Below are positions 1 to 7,705 of a stretch of DNA of 64,000 bases, piece by piece. The stretch covers positions 20,727-84,726 of the forward strand of contig JAUIAV010000019.1 of NCBI GenBank assembly GCA_030425195.1, in the 5' to 3' direction. The position numbers and the translations under genes are program-made. Source of the DNA: Gammaproteobacteria bacterium. Lineage in GTDB: Bacteria; Pseudomonadota; Gammaproteobacteria; Pseudomonadales; Azotimanducaceae. The first letter of the stretch is position 1; every line of letters begins with the position of its first letter. The notes beneath the pieces were generated by a model, which was not told where the DNA came from, made no database searches, and saw only the letters and a program-made list of their open reading frames with translations.

Positions 1-132
1 CTTCACATTCAGAAGAGATTTATCCCATTCGCTGTTCTTTGGGAAGCTGTCCACATGCACAGAGAAGCTCTCATCGTCCGAGGCGTCGACAACCAATGAA
101 CTTTGATCAGGTAGTTTGATGTGGAACTGCAT
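1..132 (-). CDS. Hypothetical protein, N-terminal part only (runs off window)
   Basis: An open frame on the minus strand starts with ATG at 132 and is still open at base 1, giving 44 residues. It begins MQFHIKLPDQSSLVVDAS and is acidic and beta-strand-like (alternating hydrophobic residues, several Asp/Ser). I do not recognise a family. No strong Shine-Dalgarno sequence precedes it. It is probably cargo of the integrated element that fills the left end of the window. The frame was found by reading the sequence and is short, so it could be chance. Confidence 0.45.
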   Translation of the reverse strand, partial: MQFHIKLPDQSSLVVDASDDESFSVHVDSFPKNSEWDKSLLNVK

Positions 133-302
133 CGTCAACTTCGCTCAATGATGAACGCCAAGAATAGTCGATACATTTGGGTCAAACGACCGGATTGGGT
201 CGGAAGCGGACTCTCAAACCTTGATAGTTCAGTCTGGGGATACTCGCCGCCGGCTTATCGATTTTCCACAATCGATCCTCCTGTTCCGAGGGAGGTAAGA
301 AC

Positions 303-935
303 GTGATTGTGTTTCAGCTAATCGATAGGCCACGGCGCGCGGAGCCATGGAATAAAGGCAAGTATATTGGCCAAAGGCGACCGCTACGGCCGAGAGAAGT
401 TTGGGGTATTCGGATTCGGCTCCAGATAGCCAGCCGAACGCGCGATTTGGCTCTATTCAACCTGGCAATCGACAGTAAGCTCCGTGGCTGCGACCTGGTG
501 AGGATGCGAGTGTCTGACGTGATGCACAGCGGCAGGATGCTTTCGAGAGCCAGCGTTATCCAGCAAAAAACGGATCATCCGGTGCAGTTCGAGATATCTG
601 AGGAAACGCAGGAATCCGTGTCCGCTTGGATCAGCCGTGCGAGACTCGTGCCGAGCGATCACCTGTTTCCGAGCCGCAATAGCAAATCTCGGCACCTCTC
701 TACGCGGCAGTATGCGCGCATTGTTCATCAGTGGATTTGCAGTGTGGGGCTTGATCCATCGCTTTATGGAACCCACTCCATGCGCCGCACAAAGGTGACT
801 CTGATCTATCGGCAAACGAAGAATCTGCGCGCCGTGCAGTTGCTCCTGGGGCACACGAAGCTCGAAAGCACGGTTCGCTATCTCGGAGTGGAGGTGGATG
901 ATGCACTTGAGCTGGCGGAAAAGACGGAGATTTGA
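303..935 (+). CDS. Small stand-alone tyrosine recombinase (phage-type integrase)
   Basis: A 210-residue protein made almost entirely of the catalytic domain of tyrosine recombinases, which cut and rejoin DNA through a 3'-phosphotyrosine. Visible catalytic residues are R61 (in KLRGCDLV), K89, the HxxR pair H158/R161 (THSMRRTK), H184 (LLGHTK) and the nucleophile Y193 (VRYLG). The N-terminal arm-binding and core-binding domains of full integrases are missing. That is normal for this widespread family of orphan recombinases, which keep the EPWNKGK and RDLALFNLAIDSKLRGCD signatures seen here. The start is GTG at 303, preceded by GGAGG. It faces the replication gene tail to tail and sits in the mobile region. 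Its own target site is not visible. Confidence 0.85.
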   Translation: MIVFQLIDRPRRAEPWNKGKYIGQRRPLRPREVWGIRIRLQIASRTRDLALFNLAIDSKLRGCDLVRMRVSDVMHSGRMLSRASVIQQKTDHPVQFEISEETQESVSAWISRARLVPSDHLFPSRNSKSRHLSTRQYARIVHQWICSVGLDPSLYGTHSMRRTKVTLIYRQTKNLRAVQLLLGHTKLESTVRYLGVEVDDALELAEKTEI

Positions 936-972
936 GGCGTAAGCGAGTGTCATCCCGGTTTTTCGTGGTCAG

Positions 973-2850
973 CTACAGAGGTGGCCCCCGACGATTCCCG
1001 GCACCGTCATTCTCGAATCTACAGTTATTGTCACGAGTCCAAGGTGCGACGGCTTCGCCGTCTCGGATCAATGTCCACCGTGCGACTGGGCCAGACGATT
1101 CAACGGGCTGTGGAAGATGGTGTGCATACTTAGCTGGTATCGTCATCCCTTGAGGGAGGCCAGTCAGTCGTGCGCCCGTAGCAGTGATGGTGGCGAAGAG
1201 TCTGTCTGAAGCAGAAGGATGCTTCCTGACCGTCTCAATCGAATTCTGAGTACGGATACGTTCCGTGGCGGATGTGATGACGGGATAACCCGGAGGAGTG
1301 CACGCGTGCTCTTCGGCTGTCTCGGACCATTCGCGCCGCCAGAATCCGATCCGAGTTCGTATATAGACTCCCTCGCGTTGCAAACCAATCACCGGAAGTG
1401 CATTTCCCTCCACTGGTTCACCGTACTTGTTGACCGGTGGAGTACATTCCCCGGTTATCGAACACCACCGCTGCCCTCGGATGATTCGTGTCGGTTGCTT
1501 CCGACCGGGCATGTGCCCGCCCATGCATCGCATGAACCCGCACCAGTTTGGCTTTAGGTCGCCTGGTGCACTAGCGTGCAGCCATGGGGTGATGTGAGGT
1601 GTCGAGACGGCTCTTTGCTCTCGCAGTCGGCGATATTCTCGCCAGGCTGTGACCGAAGGACCGCCGATCTGCTGAAACTGACGAATTGCCCAGGTGCGCG
1701 CCCAAGCGACGATTCGATCGGCGACCGCTTCAGCATCGTTTCCATAGAGATCATCCCCGACGGCGTGGCCATCGACGTTTTTCGCTACGTACTTGACCGC
1801 GTATCCGGTCGCGCTACCTTTCTCCGGATCGATCCACTCAAACGTGACCCTGTGCTTCCGTGCCCCCGGTTCATCTCCGTCTTCTTTGAGAGCGTAGTGT
1901 TTTATTGTGTCTTGTAGCGCTTTCGCATCTCTGAGTGGGACAAACAGAATCAGATGCCAGTGCGGCGTTCCATCGTGATGCGGCTCAACCATGCGAAATC
2001 CGTAGCGTTCAACACGCTTGTGGTCCAGGCTCGGCCGGATGTGATCCCAGACTCCGCAGAGATAGTCGTTTGCCTCGCGAGGTGTACAGCCGTTCCACTT
2101 CCGATTTCGGCTCCCGTCGCTGTGGTGTGCGTGATAGGCGCTGGGGCAGGTAAGGGTGATGAACACGGCACGGTGCCCTTCCTCCTGGGCGTATCGCTCC
2201 ATTCCGCTGATGCGCGTCATCAACTCCAATCGGCGCTTTTCCGGGTTCGCAACAGAGGCTTCAGCCGCTTCCGTCAGGGTGCAATCGACGCCTAACTCAT
2301 CGTTGACCATTGTGATGTCTTCGAGCACTCGCTGGTTCGCTCGTTGCCGTTGACGAAACAGTGCCAGGCAATGATCGGAGCAATAGATTTGTTTATGCCG
2401 ATGGACCAAGCCGATGTGGCGCATCATCTGATCTCTGTATTGCGAAACCGGCTTCCGGAGCTGGCGCCGCCAGAATTGCCAGTCTTTGGCTCGGAGCAGT
2501 CGAGGGCCGGTGTCCTGCCCCGGCACCTCTGGTAGCTCGTGACGGGCACGGAAATCGTCGAGTTCGGCATCAGTAGTGAATTTGATGCACTCGTCAGCTA
2601 GCCAGCGGGCGATCTTGTCTAAGTCTTCAGTCTTGTGGACGTCCCGCACCACCTTAGGGGTGTTCATCAGCAGCGTGTGGATTTCTCGCAACCAGGTGTT
2701 TCCAGCTGATCGGTTGCGTTTCTTGCGGTACCTCCATTCGTCTGCAACGTCTTTGGCTACTCGACCGAAATCTGCGATGAACGGTTCAGCCCACAGCAAG
2801 TCGTCAATGTCTGCGCCTCCGCCACGGATGACGCGGTATGAGGCAGTCAT
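973..2850 (-). CDS. Phage replication endonuclease, P2 gpA family (HUH nickase)
   Basis: A 625-residue relative of bacteriophage P2 gene A protein, which nicks one strand at an origin and starts rolling-circle replication. The metal-binding HUH motif is H297-W-H299 within DGTPHWHLILF. The paired catalytic tyrosines are Y350 and Y354 (GYAVKYVAKNV). The family block KWNGCTPREANDYLCGVWDHIR lies before HUH (around residues 251-272), and a Cys/His-rich stretch (IYCSDHCLALFRQRQRAN) around 155-172 also fits the family. The length is usual for gpA-like proteins and no frameshift is seen. It implies that the element replicates, or once replicated, as a rolling circle after excision. No capsid, tail or packaging genes are visible here. 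Confidence 0.9.
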   Translation of the reverse strand: MTASYRVIRGGGADIDDLLWAEPFIADFGRVAKDVADEWRYRKKRNRSAGNTWLREIHTLLMNTPKVVRDVHKTEDLDKIARWLADECIKFTTDAELDDFRARHELPEVPGQDTGPRLLRAKDWQFWRRQLRKPVSQYRDQMMRHIGLVHRHKQIYCSDHCLALFRQRQRANQRVLEDITMVNDELGVDCTLTEAAEASVANPEKRRLELMTRISGMERYAQEEGHRAVFITLTCPSAYHAHHSDGSRNRKWNGCTPREANDYLCGVWDHIRPSLDHKRVERYGFRMVEPHHDGTPHWHLILFVPLRDAKALQDTIKHYALKEDGDEPGARKHRVTFEWIDPEKGSATGYAVKYVAKNVDGHAVGDDLYGNDAEAVADRIVAWARTWAIRQFQQIGGPSVTAWREYRRLREQRAVSTPHITPWLHASAPGDLKPNWCGFMRCMGGHMPGRKQPTRIIRGQRWCSITGECTPPVNKYGEPVEGNALPVIGLQREGVYIRTRIGFWRREWSETAEEHACTPPGYPVITSATERIRTQNSIETVRKHPSASDRLFATITATGARLTGLPQGMTIPAKYAHHLPQPVESSGPVARWTLIRDGEAVAPWTRDNNCRFENDGAGNRRGPPL

Positions 2851-3113
2851 GCTGTGGCTCCAAGGTATCGGTGCTGTGCCGCGTAACGGGAGACGGAACG
2901 ATTCGAGTAGAGGGGGTTATGGGGGTTGGGTGCCGCGTCGGGTGCGGAGATGTAGCCAACAATGCGCTTGCAATGGCTCGGAGAGATCACCGGCATGATC
3001 CCGGGTACCCCGGAACTTAAGCGGGGTACGCAGGGGTCAAGACGAGGGGGGTACCCCACCCCGTAGATGGGGGTTGAACCCGCAACGGTTAGGAACCGAT
3101 AAGGCATTGAGCA
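2851..3113. other. Intergenic region with GGGTACCCC palindromes and a tRNA-like stretch
   Basis: This 263-base gap lies between the replication gene and the AlpA-type gene, both on the minus strand. It is rich in G runs and has repeated Asp718/KpnI-like palindromes near 3001-3055. On the minus strand, 3062-3105 reads like the anticodon arm and T-arm of a tRNA (loop TTCCTAA, then GGGTTCAACCCCC). It may hold the promoter and nick site of the replication gene, but no site could be assigned. Confidence 0.4.
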
Positions 3114-3311
3114 TCAAGCGGCCTGGTTCTGTATCCAACGCTCGATGTCAGAAGGCACCCAGTAGTTCCTGCCGTTCAGTTTGGTGGGCTTTGGAAATTC
3201 TCGATACTGAATCCACCGCCACAGGGTCATATCCGAGATGCCGCCAAAGCTCTCTTTGACGGTTGTACTGCGAACGAGAGCGGTAAGTTGAGTGCCTTCC
3301 TGATGGTCCAT
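3114..3311 (-). CDS. AlpA-family excisionase/regulator
   Basis: A 65-residue winged-helix or MerR-like DNA-binding protein of the AlpA type. The pattern of helix-turn-helix followed by a conserved wing is visible in DMTLWRWIQYREFPKPTKLNGRNYWVPSDIE: S/T-x-x-T-L-W-R-W, then FP-P, then NGR-YW. Such proteins act as excision factors (Xis) or activate the integrase gene of P4-like and satellite elements. It is the gene downstream of the integrase and its partner on the same strand, as is usual for such elements. The start is ATG at 3311. Confidence 0.85.
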   Translation of the reverse strand: MDHQEGTQLTALVRSTTVKESFGGISDMTLWRWIQYREFPKPTKLNGRNYWVPSDIERWIQNQAA

Positions 3312-3402
3312 CTTGCTGAGTCACATGTGCTAAACATCTAACTCAGGTTAGGGCGGGGAGCGGGGTGCCGATCTACCAGAGAAAGTCCCCGATATCGACT
3401 AC

Positions 3403-3921
3403 TTATTCTGGTGGACGGCCGTCGGTTTGGTGTGATCGCTGTGCAAAGGTGACGAATTCGATGATCTTCTCTGCCAGTTGCCGCTCATCCGCATACTCGT
3501 GTTTCTTGATGTACCAACGAGCAAGTGTGTCCTCAGGCACATTGAACAGCTTTGCTGCATGGGAGACAGCGTCATTTGAGGGTGTTGCGAAGAATCGAAC
3601 CCGCCACTCTAGGTAGCAAAAAATCACCATTCGGTCCGGCCATGTTTCACGCCGTCCATTGCGTTCGACGACGCTGACTGAATCGAACCATTGGTTACTC
3701 AAATGCCGTCCGAGTTTCCATTCTTGGTCAGTCGCATTGTTCCTGGGGAGGTTCAACAGAAAGCTAAACAACTCCAAGGTTGGAAGGGTTTGCTCCGGAT
3801 CATCGATGATGGTTAGGCATGCCTGCACAAACTCGTCGTCGGATTGAGGGATATCGACGACCGTGCGAAGCGCGGGTAGCACCTGCTCTCGAATCTGCTG
3901 CTCCAGTGCCGCGTTAGGCAC
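3403..3921 (-). CDS. Hypothetical protein encoded between integrase and AlpA
   Basis: A 172-residue soluble protein of unknown function. Its ATG at 3921 overlaps the integrase 3' end by eight bases, so it is probably translated with the integrase. The sequence is helical and charged, with a central LSNQWFDSVSVVERNGRRETWPDRMVIFCYLEWRVRF segment and a C-terminal LARWYIKKHEYADERQLAEKI. The C-terminal part (AKLFNVPEDTLARWY) looks like a helix-turn-helix, so a DNA-binding accessory role is possible. I recognise no named family. Confidence 0.7.
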   Translation of the reverse strand: MPNAALEQQIREQVLPALRTVVDIPQSDDEFVQACLTIIDDPEQTLPTLELFSFLLNLPRNNATDQEWKLGRHLSNQWFDSVSVVERNGRRETWPDRMVIFCYLEWRVRFFATPSNDAVSHAAKLFNVPEDTLARWYIKKHEYADERQLAEKIIEFVTFAQRSHQTDGRPPE

Positions 3922-5098
3922 GGATGGAAACCACGTTCTCGTTTTCGATCACGGATCGTAGGAACTGCCCCCACTCTCCCAGAGCATCAGCCATCTCTTC
4001 TTCATAGGTTGCCCGGTTGTAGACCGCCATGACCCCCTTGATGGTCCCTGAGCGACGATTCTGGATTCGCTCGACAACGTAGGGGTGTTTGCCCAAGTGT
4101 TCCCCGAAATGCGTTGCGACGGTGCGACGGACATCATGAAATCGCCACCCCGTGACCTTTGATTTCTTATCAAGAAGCGCCTTCGCCTTTGAGAAGCCGC
4201 GGATGGGTTTTTCACCCGCTCTGGTGCTGAACACGTACGGTCCTTCAAACCGTGGAATCTCATCCAGGATTTCCAGTGCCAAGGTGGACATGGGAACGCG
4301 ATGGCGTGAATTGCTCTTGGTGGGTTCTTCGATCTCCCACCAGGTGCCCCGGATTTCTGGCCACTGCATGCGCGAGATGTCGCCTTCGCGCTGGCCGCCA
4401 GTGGCGAGCATAAGTTTGAGCCATGGCCCCCACGGATACCCGACCTCATCTGCCGCTTTCCAGAGTTTCTTGATCTCTTTCAAGTCCAGCACCCGATCCC
4501 TTGGCTGTTCTTTGGCGGGTGCTTTCACCCCTACCGCTGGAGAGGCATCGAGGTAGCCGCGTTCGACGGACCAGTTGAAGAGTTTGCTGATGGTGGCCAA
4601 TACCCGGTTCGCCGTAGTGCCTTTCCCGGCATCCACCAGATCATCCAGCACGATATGCACATGCCGCCGGTTGATGGTCGCGATGGGCAGATGCCCCCAA
4701 GCAGGGATCAGCGTCTTTTCGACGTGGCGTTTGGTGCCAGCGTAGGTAGTCGGTTTCTGGTGCTCTTTCGCGTACCGCTCCAGAAACTCTTCCGCGATGG
4801 GTTTCAACTGGGTTTTGCTCTCCCGGATGGCTTCCAGTCGGGGATCGACACCGCCGCTCGCTAGGCGCAGTTTCTTGATGGCATCGTCGCGCGCATCTGA
4901 CAGACTCCAGACGGGATATTTGCCGATGGTGTCGCGGAACTGCTTGCCGTGGAGTCGGTACATGACGAAAAAGGAAGGTCGGCCAGACGTGCCGATGCGG
5001 ACGCCGAAACCGGGCACCAGGGTATCGAAAATTTCCATCCTGCCGGCTTTGGGCGCCTTCAGGTTGGTCAGGAATTTGTCGGTCAGATTCTTCTTCAT
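3914..5098 (-). CDS. int: P4-type integrase (tyrosine recombinase, DUF4102 N-terminus)
   Basis: A 394-residue integrase with the P4 architecture. An N-terminal arm-type binding domain comes first (about 1-90, with DTLVPGFGVRIGTSGRPSF and the typical GKYPVWSLSDAR). It is followed by a core-binding domain (about 95-180) and the catalytic domain (200-375). Active-site residues visible are R237 (GGQREGD), K262, H321 and R324 (FHDVRRT), and Y360 (VMAVYNR). The usual second-box His region before Tyr is unclear (IQNRRSGTIKG). It is the element gene nearest to the tRNA-Thr remnant at 5284-5330 and reads away from it. This fits a tRNA-targeting integrase next to its attachment site. Confidence 0.93.
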   Translation of the reverse strand: MKKNLTDKFLTNLKAPKAGRMEIFDTLVPGFGVRIGTSGRPSFFVMYRLHGKQFRDTIGKYPVWSLSDARDDAIKKLRLASGGVDPRLEAIRESKTQLKPIAEEFLERYAKEHQKPTTYAGTKRHVEKTLIPAWGHLPIATINRRHVHIVLDDLVDAGKGTTANRVLATISKLFNWSVERGYLDASPAVGVKAPAKEQPRDRVLDLKEIKKLWKAADEVGYPWGPWLKLMLATGGQREGDISRMQWPEIRGTWWEIEEPTKSNSRHRVPMSTLALEILDEIPRFEGPYVFSTRAGEKPIRGFSKAKALLDKKSKVTGWRFHDVRRTVATHFGEHLGKHPYVVERIQNRRSGTIKGVMAVYNRATYEEEMADALGEWGQFLRSVIENENVVSIRA

Positions 5099-5107
5099 CC
5101 GAGAGCA

Positions 5108-5124
5108 GCTGATTTTTAATCAGC
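5108..5124. repeat. Inverted repeat just upstream of the integrase start
   Basis: A perfect 7-base inverted repeat, GCTGATT-TTT-AATCAGC, lies ten bases before the integrase ATG. In the mRNA it would form a hairpin near the ribosome-binding site. It also resembles the anticodon arm in the tRNA-Thr remnant (GATTcgTAATCAGtAGG versus GATTttTAATCAGcAGG). It could be an integrase binding site or a translational control element. Confidence 0.5.
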
Positions 5125-5283
5125 AGGCCGTTTGGGTAACACCAGGGTGGCAGTTACCCACGATAGCGGATGTTATGAAGTGTGAAAAGGAAAGCCTGAA
5201 ATAGACAAAAAATGCTTCTAAATCAGGCAGATATGTTTATGCCTAAGTTAGGGTGTGTTATGGCACGTTAGTTGCCGAAAAAA

Positions 5284-5330
5284 GATTCGTAATCAGTAGG
5301 TCCGCGGTTCGATTCCGCGTTCCGGCACCA
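5284..5330 (+). other. tRNA-Thr(CGT) 3' remnant, probable attachment site
   Basis: This 47-base segment is the 3' half of a tRNA gene. It has the anticodon loop TTCGTAA (anticodon CGT, Thr), the anticodon 3' stem TCAGT, variable loop AGGTC, a full T-arm (CGCGG-TTCGATT-CCGCG), the acceptor strand TTCCGGC, the discriminator A and an encoded CCA. No matching D-arm or 5' acceptor strand precedes it, and the bases before it are A-rich. This is the usual footprint left at the far end of an element that integrated into the 3' part of a tRNA gene. The intact tRNA-Thr should lie at the other end of the element, left of this window. Confidence 0.85.
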
Positions 5331-5333
5331 GAC

Positions 5334-6122
5334 TTATTCAGCAGCGCCTGATTCTCCCTCGTTTTCTCGCCCGCCCTCTGGACTGCCCGGCAGTGGCAAA
5401 CCGATGTGGATGAAATTCTGATTCACCCGGTGGATTGCCAGCAGATCTATGCTGTATCGCGTGGCGAAGGGAACGAATACGTAGTCCTCCATGCGGCCTC
5501 CGTTGCCTTCCAGAAACCGTTCCAGGAAGGGTGTCCGAGCATCCCGGCGCTCGAGTTCCTCCCGGCTGAGACCCGGTGTATCGGCCAGGATGAACTCAGG
5601 ATCTACCGGCTGGAAGAACTCATACTGAACTCTGAGAGGCGTGCCGGTCTGAATCGATCTCAATCTGATTTCCGCCTGCGCTTCGTAGTCCTCGGGTAAG
5701 ACCACCGCCAACCACTTCGGAGAAGGTCCGGGGAAACCTGAGAGGTCTGGTGGTTCCCGGTTCGCCGCTCGAAAGTCGTCTGCGGCGAGCGATTGAAACG
5801 AGCCGTCGGAGAAGACCAGCGCGATCGGCCGCTCGGAGAAAACGACCCAGACGCCCGCCGTCAGGCTGGCGATCTGGATCAACCCGATGATGGAAAGGTC
5901 CCGTCTGAGTTCTTTCCGGGGCTTCGCCCGATTGAACACCACAAGGGTCAGAGTTGGACCCAGCACGAAGTCGACGAACGCGACGATCCTGATGCCCTGC
6001 CAGCCCCCGTCCGAGACGAAAAAGAAATCCGGGTACCAGTGGAAAAGAATCATATAGCCAAGGACGGCAAATATGATGAGGCTGATACCGAGGTGAACGG
6101 CAAATGCGCCAAAGCGATTCAT
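5334..6122 (-). CDS. TfpX/TfpZ-family type IV pilin accessory protein
   Basis: A 262-residue inner-membrane protein with three predicted membrane segments near residues 8-28, 43-63 and 75-95, then a periplasmic or soluble domain of about 160 residues. The N-terminal pattern (short leader, HWYPDFFF, GG-G, then VDFVLGPTLTLVVF) matches the TfpX/TfpZ family, whose members sit beside the major pilin gene in Pseudomonas and relatives and aid pilin function. No pilin gene is adjacent here. The mobile element lies between this gene and whatever was on the other side of tRNA-Thr, so the pilin gene may be left of the window. It ends three bases from the tRNA remnant. Confidence 0.8.
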   Translation of the reverse strand: MNRFGAFAVHLGISLIIFAVLGYMILFHWYPDFFFVSDGGWQGIRIVAFVDFVLGPTLTLVVFNRAKPRKELRRDLSIIGLIQIASLTAGVWVVFSERPIALVFSDGSFQSLAADDFRAANREPPDLSGFPGPSPKWLAVVLPEDYEAQAEIRLRSIQTGTPLRVQYEFFQPVDPEFILADTPGLSREELERRDARTPFLERFLEGNGGRMEDYVFVPFATRYSIDLLAIHRVNQNFIHIGLPLPGSPEGGRENEGESGAAE

Positions 6123-6159
6123 GCGTCCGCTCCTGATGTCCCGAGTCGTCGAAATCCGG

Positions 6160-7023
6160 TCAGCTGGCGTCCATCCGCATGGACAGATCCAGCGGCGTGA
6201 CGGATTTGGTCAGCGCGCCGACGGAAATGTAGTCAACGCCGGCCTCCGCAATCTGGACAATCGTCACGGTGTCGATACCGCCGGAAGCCTCCAGCGCGAT
6301 CCGGCCTCTGGCGAGCTCGACGGCCTTGTGCGTGTCCTCGATGCTGAAGTTGTCCACCATGGCGATGTCGGCGCCCGCGTCGATGGCCTCGCTCAGTTCC
6401 GCCAGGTTCTCTGCTTCCACTTCGACCTTCAGAGACGGGTGCAGCGCCCGGGCACGTTGCACCGCCGGGCCGATGCCGCCGGCGGCGGCGATGTGATTTT
6501 CCTTGATCAGGAACTGATCGAAGAGACCCAGCCGGTGATTGACGCCGCCGCCGCAGAGCACGGCGTGCTTCTGGGCGAGGCGCAGACCGGGGATGGTTTT
6601 CCGGGTGTCCAGCAGCCGGGTGTTCGTGTGGCTGATGAGATCTGCGTAGCTCGCCGTCAGCGTGGCGGTCCCTGAGAGCAGCTGGAGGAAATTGAGCGCC
6701 GGGCGCTCCGCAGTGAGCAGGGAAGCGGCGGGGCCATTGAGGGTGAGCAGCAGCTGATCCGGCGCGACCCGGTCGCCGTCCGCCACGGCGGCGCTGAGCT
6801 CGATCCGTTCATCGACCTGTCGGCAGACCTCGGCCACCCACAGAAGTCCGCAGATCACTCCGGCATCCCGTGTGATGACGCGGGCCGTGGCCACGGCGTC
6901 GGGATCGATCAGCGCGGCGGAGACATCGCCGCTGCCGACGTCCTCGGCGAGGGCCAGGCGGACATTGTCGGTGACGGTGGCGTGGAAAGACCTTTCATCC
7001 ACGCCGGCTGGCAGGTAACGCAT
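6160..7023 (-). CDS. nadC: Nicotinate-nucleotide pyrophosphorylase (carboxylating), NadC
   Basis: A 287-residue quinolinate phosphoribosyltransferase. It converts quinolinate and PRPP to nicotinate mononucleotide, CO2 and pyrophosphate in de novo NAD synthesis. Family hallmarks are the EDVGSGDVS segment near the start, [46 protein letters not shown] and the C-terminal ASGGID and YISVGALT phosphate-binding loops. The length is normal. It is divergent from ampD, as in Pseudomonas, where nadC and ampD also lie beside the pilin/tRNA-Thr locus. Confidence 0.97.
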   Translation of the reverse strand: MRYLPAGVDERSFHATVTDNVRLALAEDVGSGDVSAALIDPDAVATARVITRDAGVICGLLWVAEVCRQVDERIELSAAVADGDRVAPDQLLLTLNGPAASLLTAERPALNFLQLLSGTATLTASYADLISHTNTRLLDTRKTIPGLRLAQKHAVLCGGGVNHRLGLFDQFLIKENHIAAAGGIGPAVQRARALHPSLKVEVEAENLAELSEAIDAGADIAMVDNFSIEDTHKAVELARGRIALEASGGIDTVTIVQIAEAGVDYISVGALTKSVTPLDLSMRMDAS

Positions 7024-7144
7024 TCGGTTTAGAATTCCGGTTCTGGTGAGCGACGAACGTTAAGATGGACCGAGGCGCAGGTAAAGGCGCACCGGGCGTT
7101 TCGGACGCATTCCGGCAGACTTCTGAGATTGAGGAACACAGAGC

Positions 7145-7705
7145 TTGCACGTCAGAGACGATCACCGACTGGCCAGAACGCGCTTCGTCCGTTCACCGAA
7201 TGCCAATGCGCGGCCGGACCCGGAAGACGTCAGCCTCATCGTCGTGCACGGCATCTCGCTGCCGCCCGGCGAGTTCGGTACCGGTGCCGTGGAAGCCCTC
7301 TTCACGAATTCGCTCGACGTCCATACGGACAGCAGGCTGGCGGATCTCGAAGGCGTTACCGTCTCCGCACACCTGTTCATCGACCGGCGCGGCCGGACGA
7401 CCCAGTTCGTGCCGTTCGACGAGCGGGCCTGGCATGCGGGCGTCTCGGCCTGGCGGGGCCGGGAAGGCTGCAACGACTTCGCCATCGGCATCGAGCTGGA
7501 AGGTGAAGACGACCGGCCCTATACCCGCGCGCAGTACCGCAGGCTTGCCAGAGTGCTGGCCGCGTTGCTCGAGCGCTATCCGCGCCTGTCCCGGGCAGCC
7601 ATCGTCGGACATCAGGAGATCGCGCCCGGCCGGAAAACGGATCCCGGCCCCCTGTTCGACTGGCCTCACGTGCTCGAAGCGCAGTTCGTGACGGAGGCAG
7701 GGTGA
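7145..7705 (+). CDS. ampD: 1,6-anhydro-N-acetylmuramyl-L-alanine amidase AmpD
   Basis: A 186-residue cytosolic zinc amidase. It cuts the bond between anhydro-MurNAc and the stem peptide during cell-wall recycling and so also lowers AmpC beta-lactamase induction where AmpR is present. Zinc ligands are H35 (VVHGISLPPGEFG), H156 (VGHQEIAPGRKTDPG) and D166. E117 lies in GIELEG. The start is TTG at 7145, the only one giving the usual N-terminus. Its stop overlaps the next start (GTGA), so it is co-translated with the ROK kinase gene. ampG, for muropeptide import, lies 8 kb downstream. Confidence 0.96.
   Translation: MHVRDDHRLARTRFVRSPNANARPDPEDVSLIVVHGISLPPGEFGTGAVEALFTNSLDVHTDSRLADLEGVTVSAHLFIDRRGRTTQFVPFDERAWHAGVSAWRGREGCNDFAIGIELEGEDDRPYTRAQYRRLARVLAALLERYPRLSRAAIVGHQEIAPGRKTDPGPLFDWPHVLEAQFVTEAG

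Noticed and set aside
121..306. Short frame before the small recombinase
   Set aside because: It lacks a ribosome-binding site and any domain, and overlaps a divergent partial frame.
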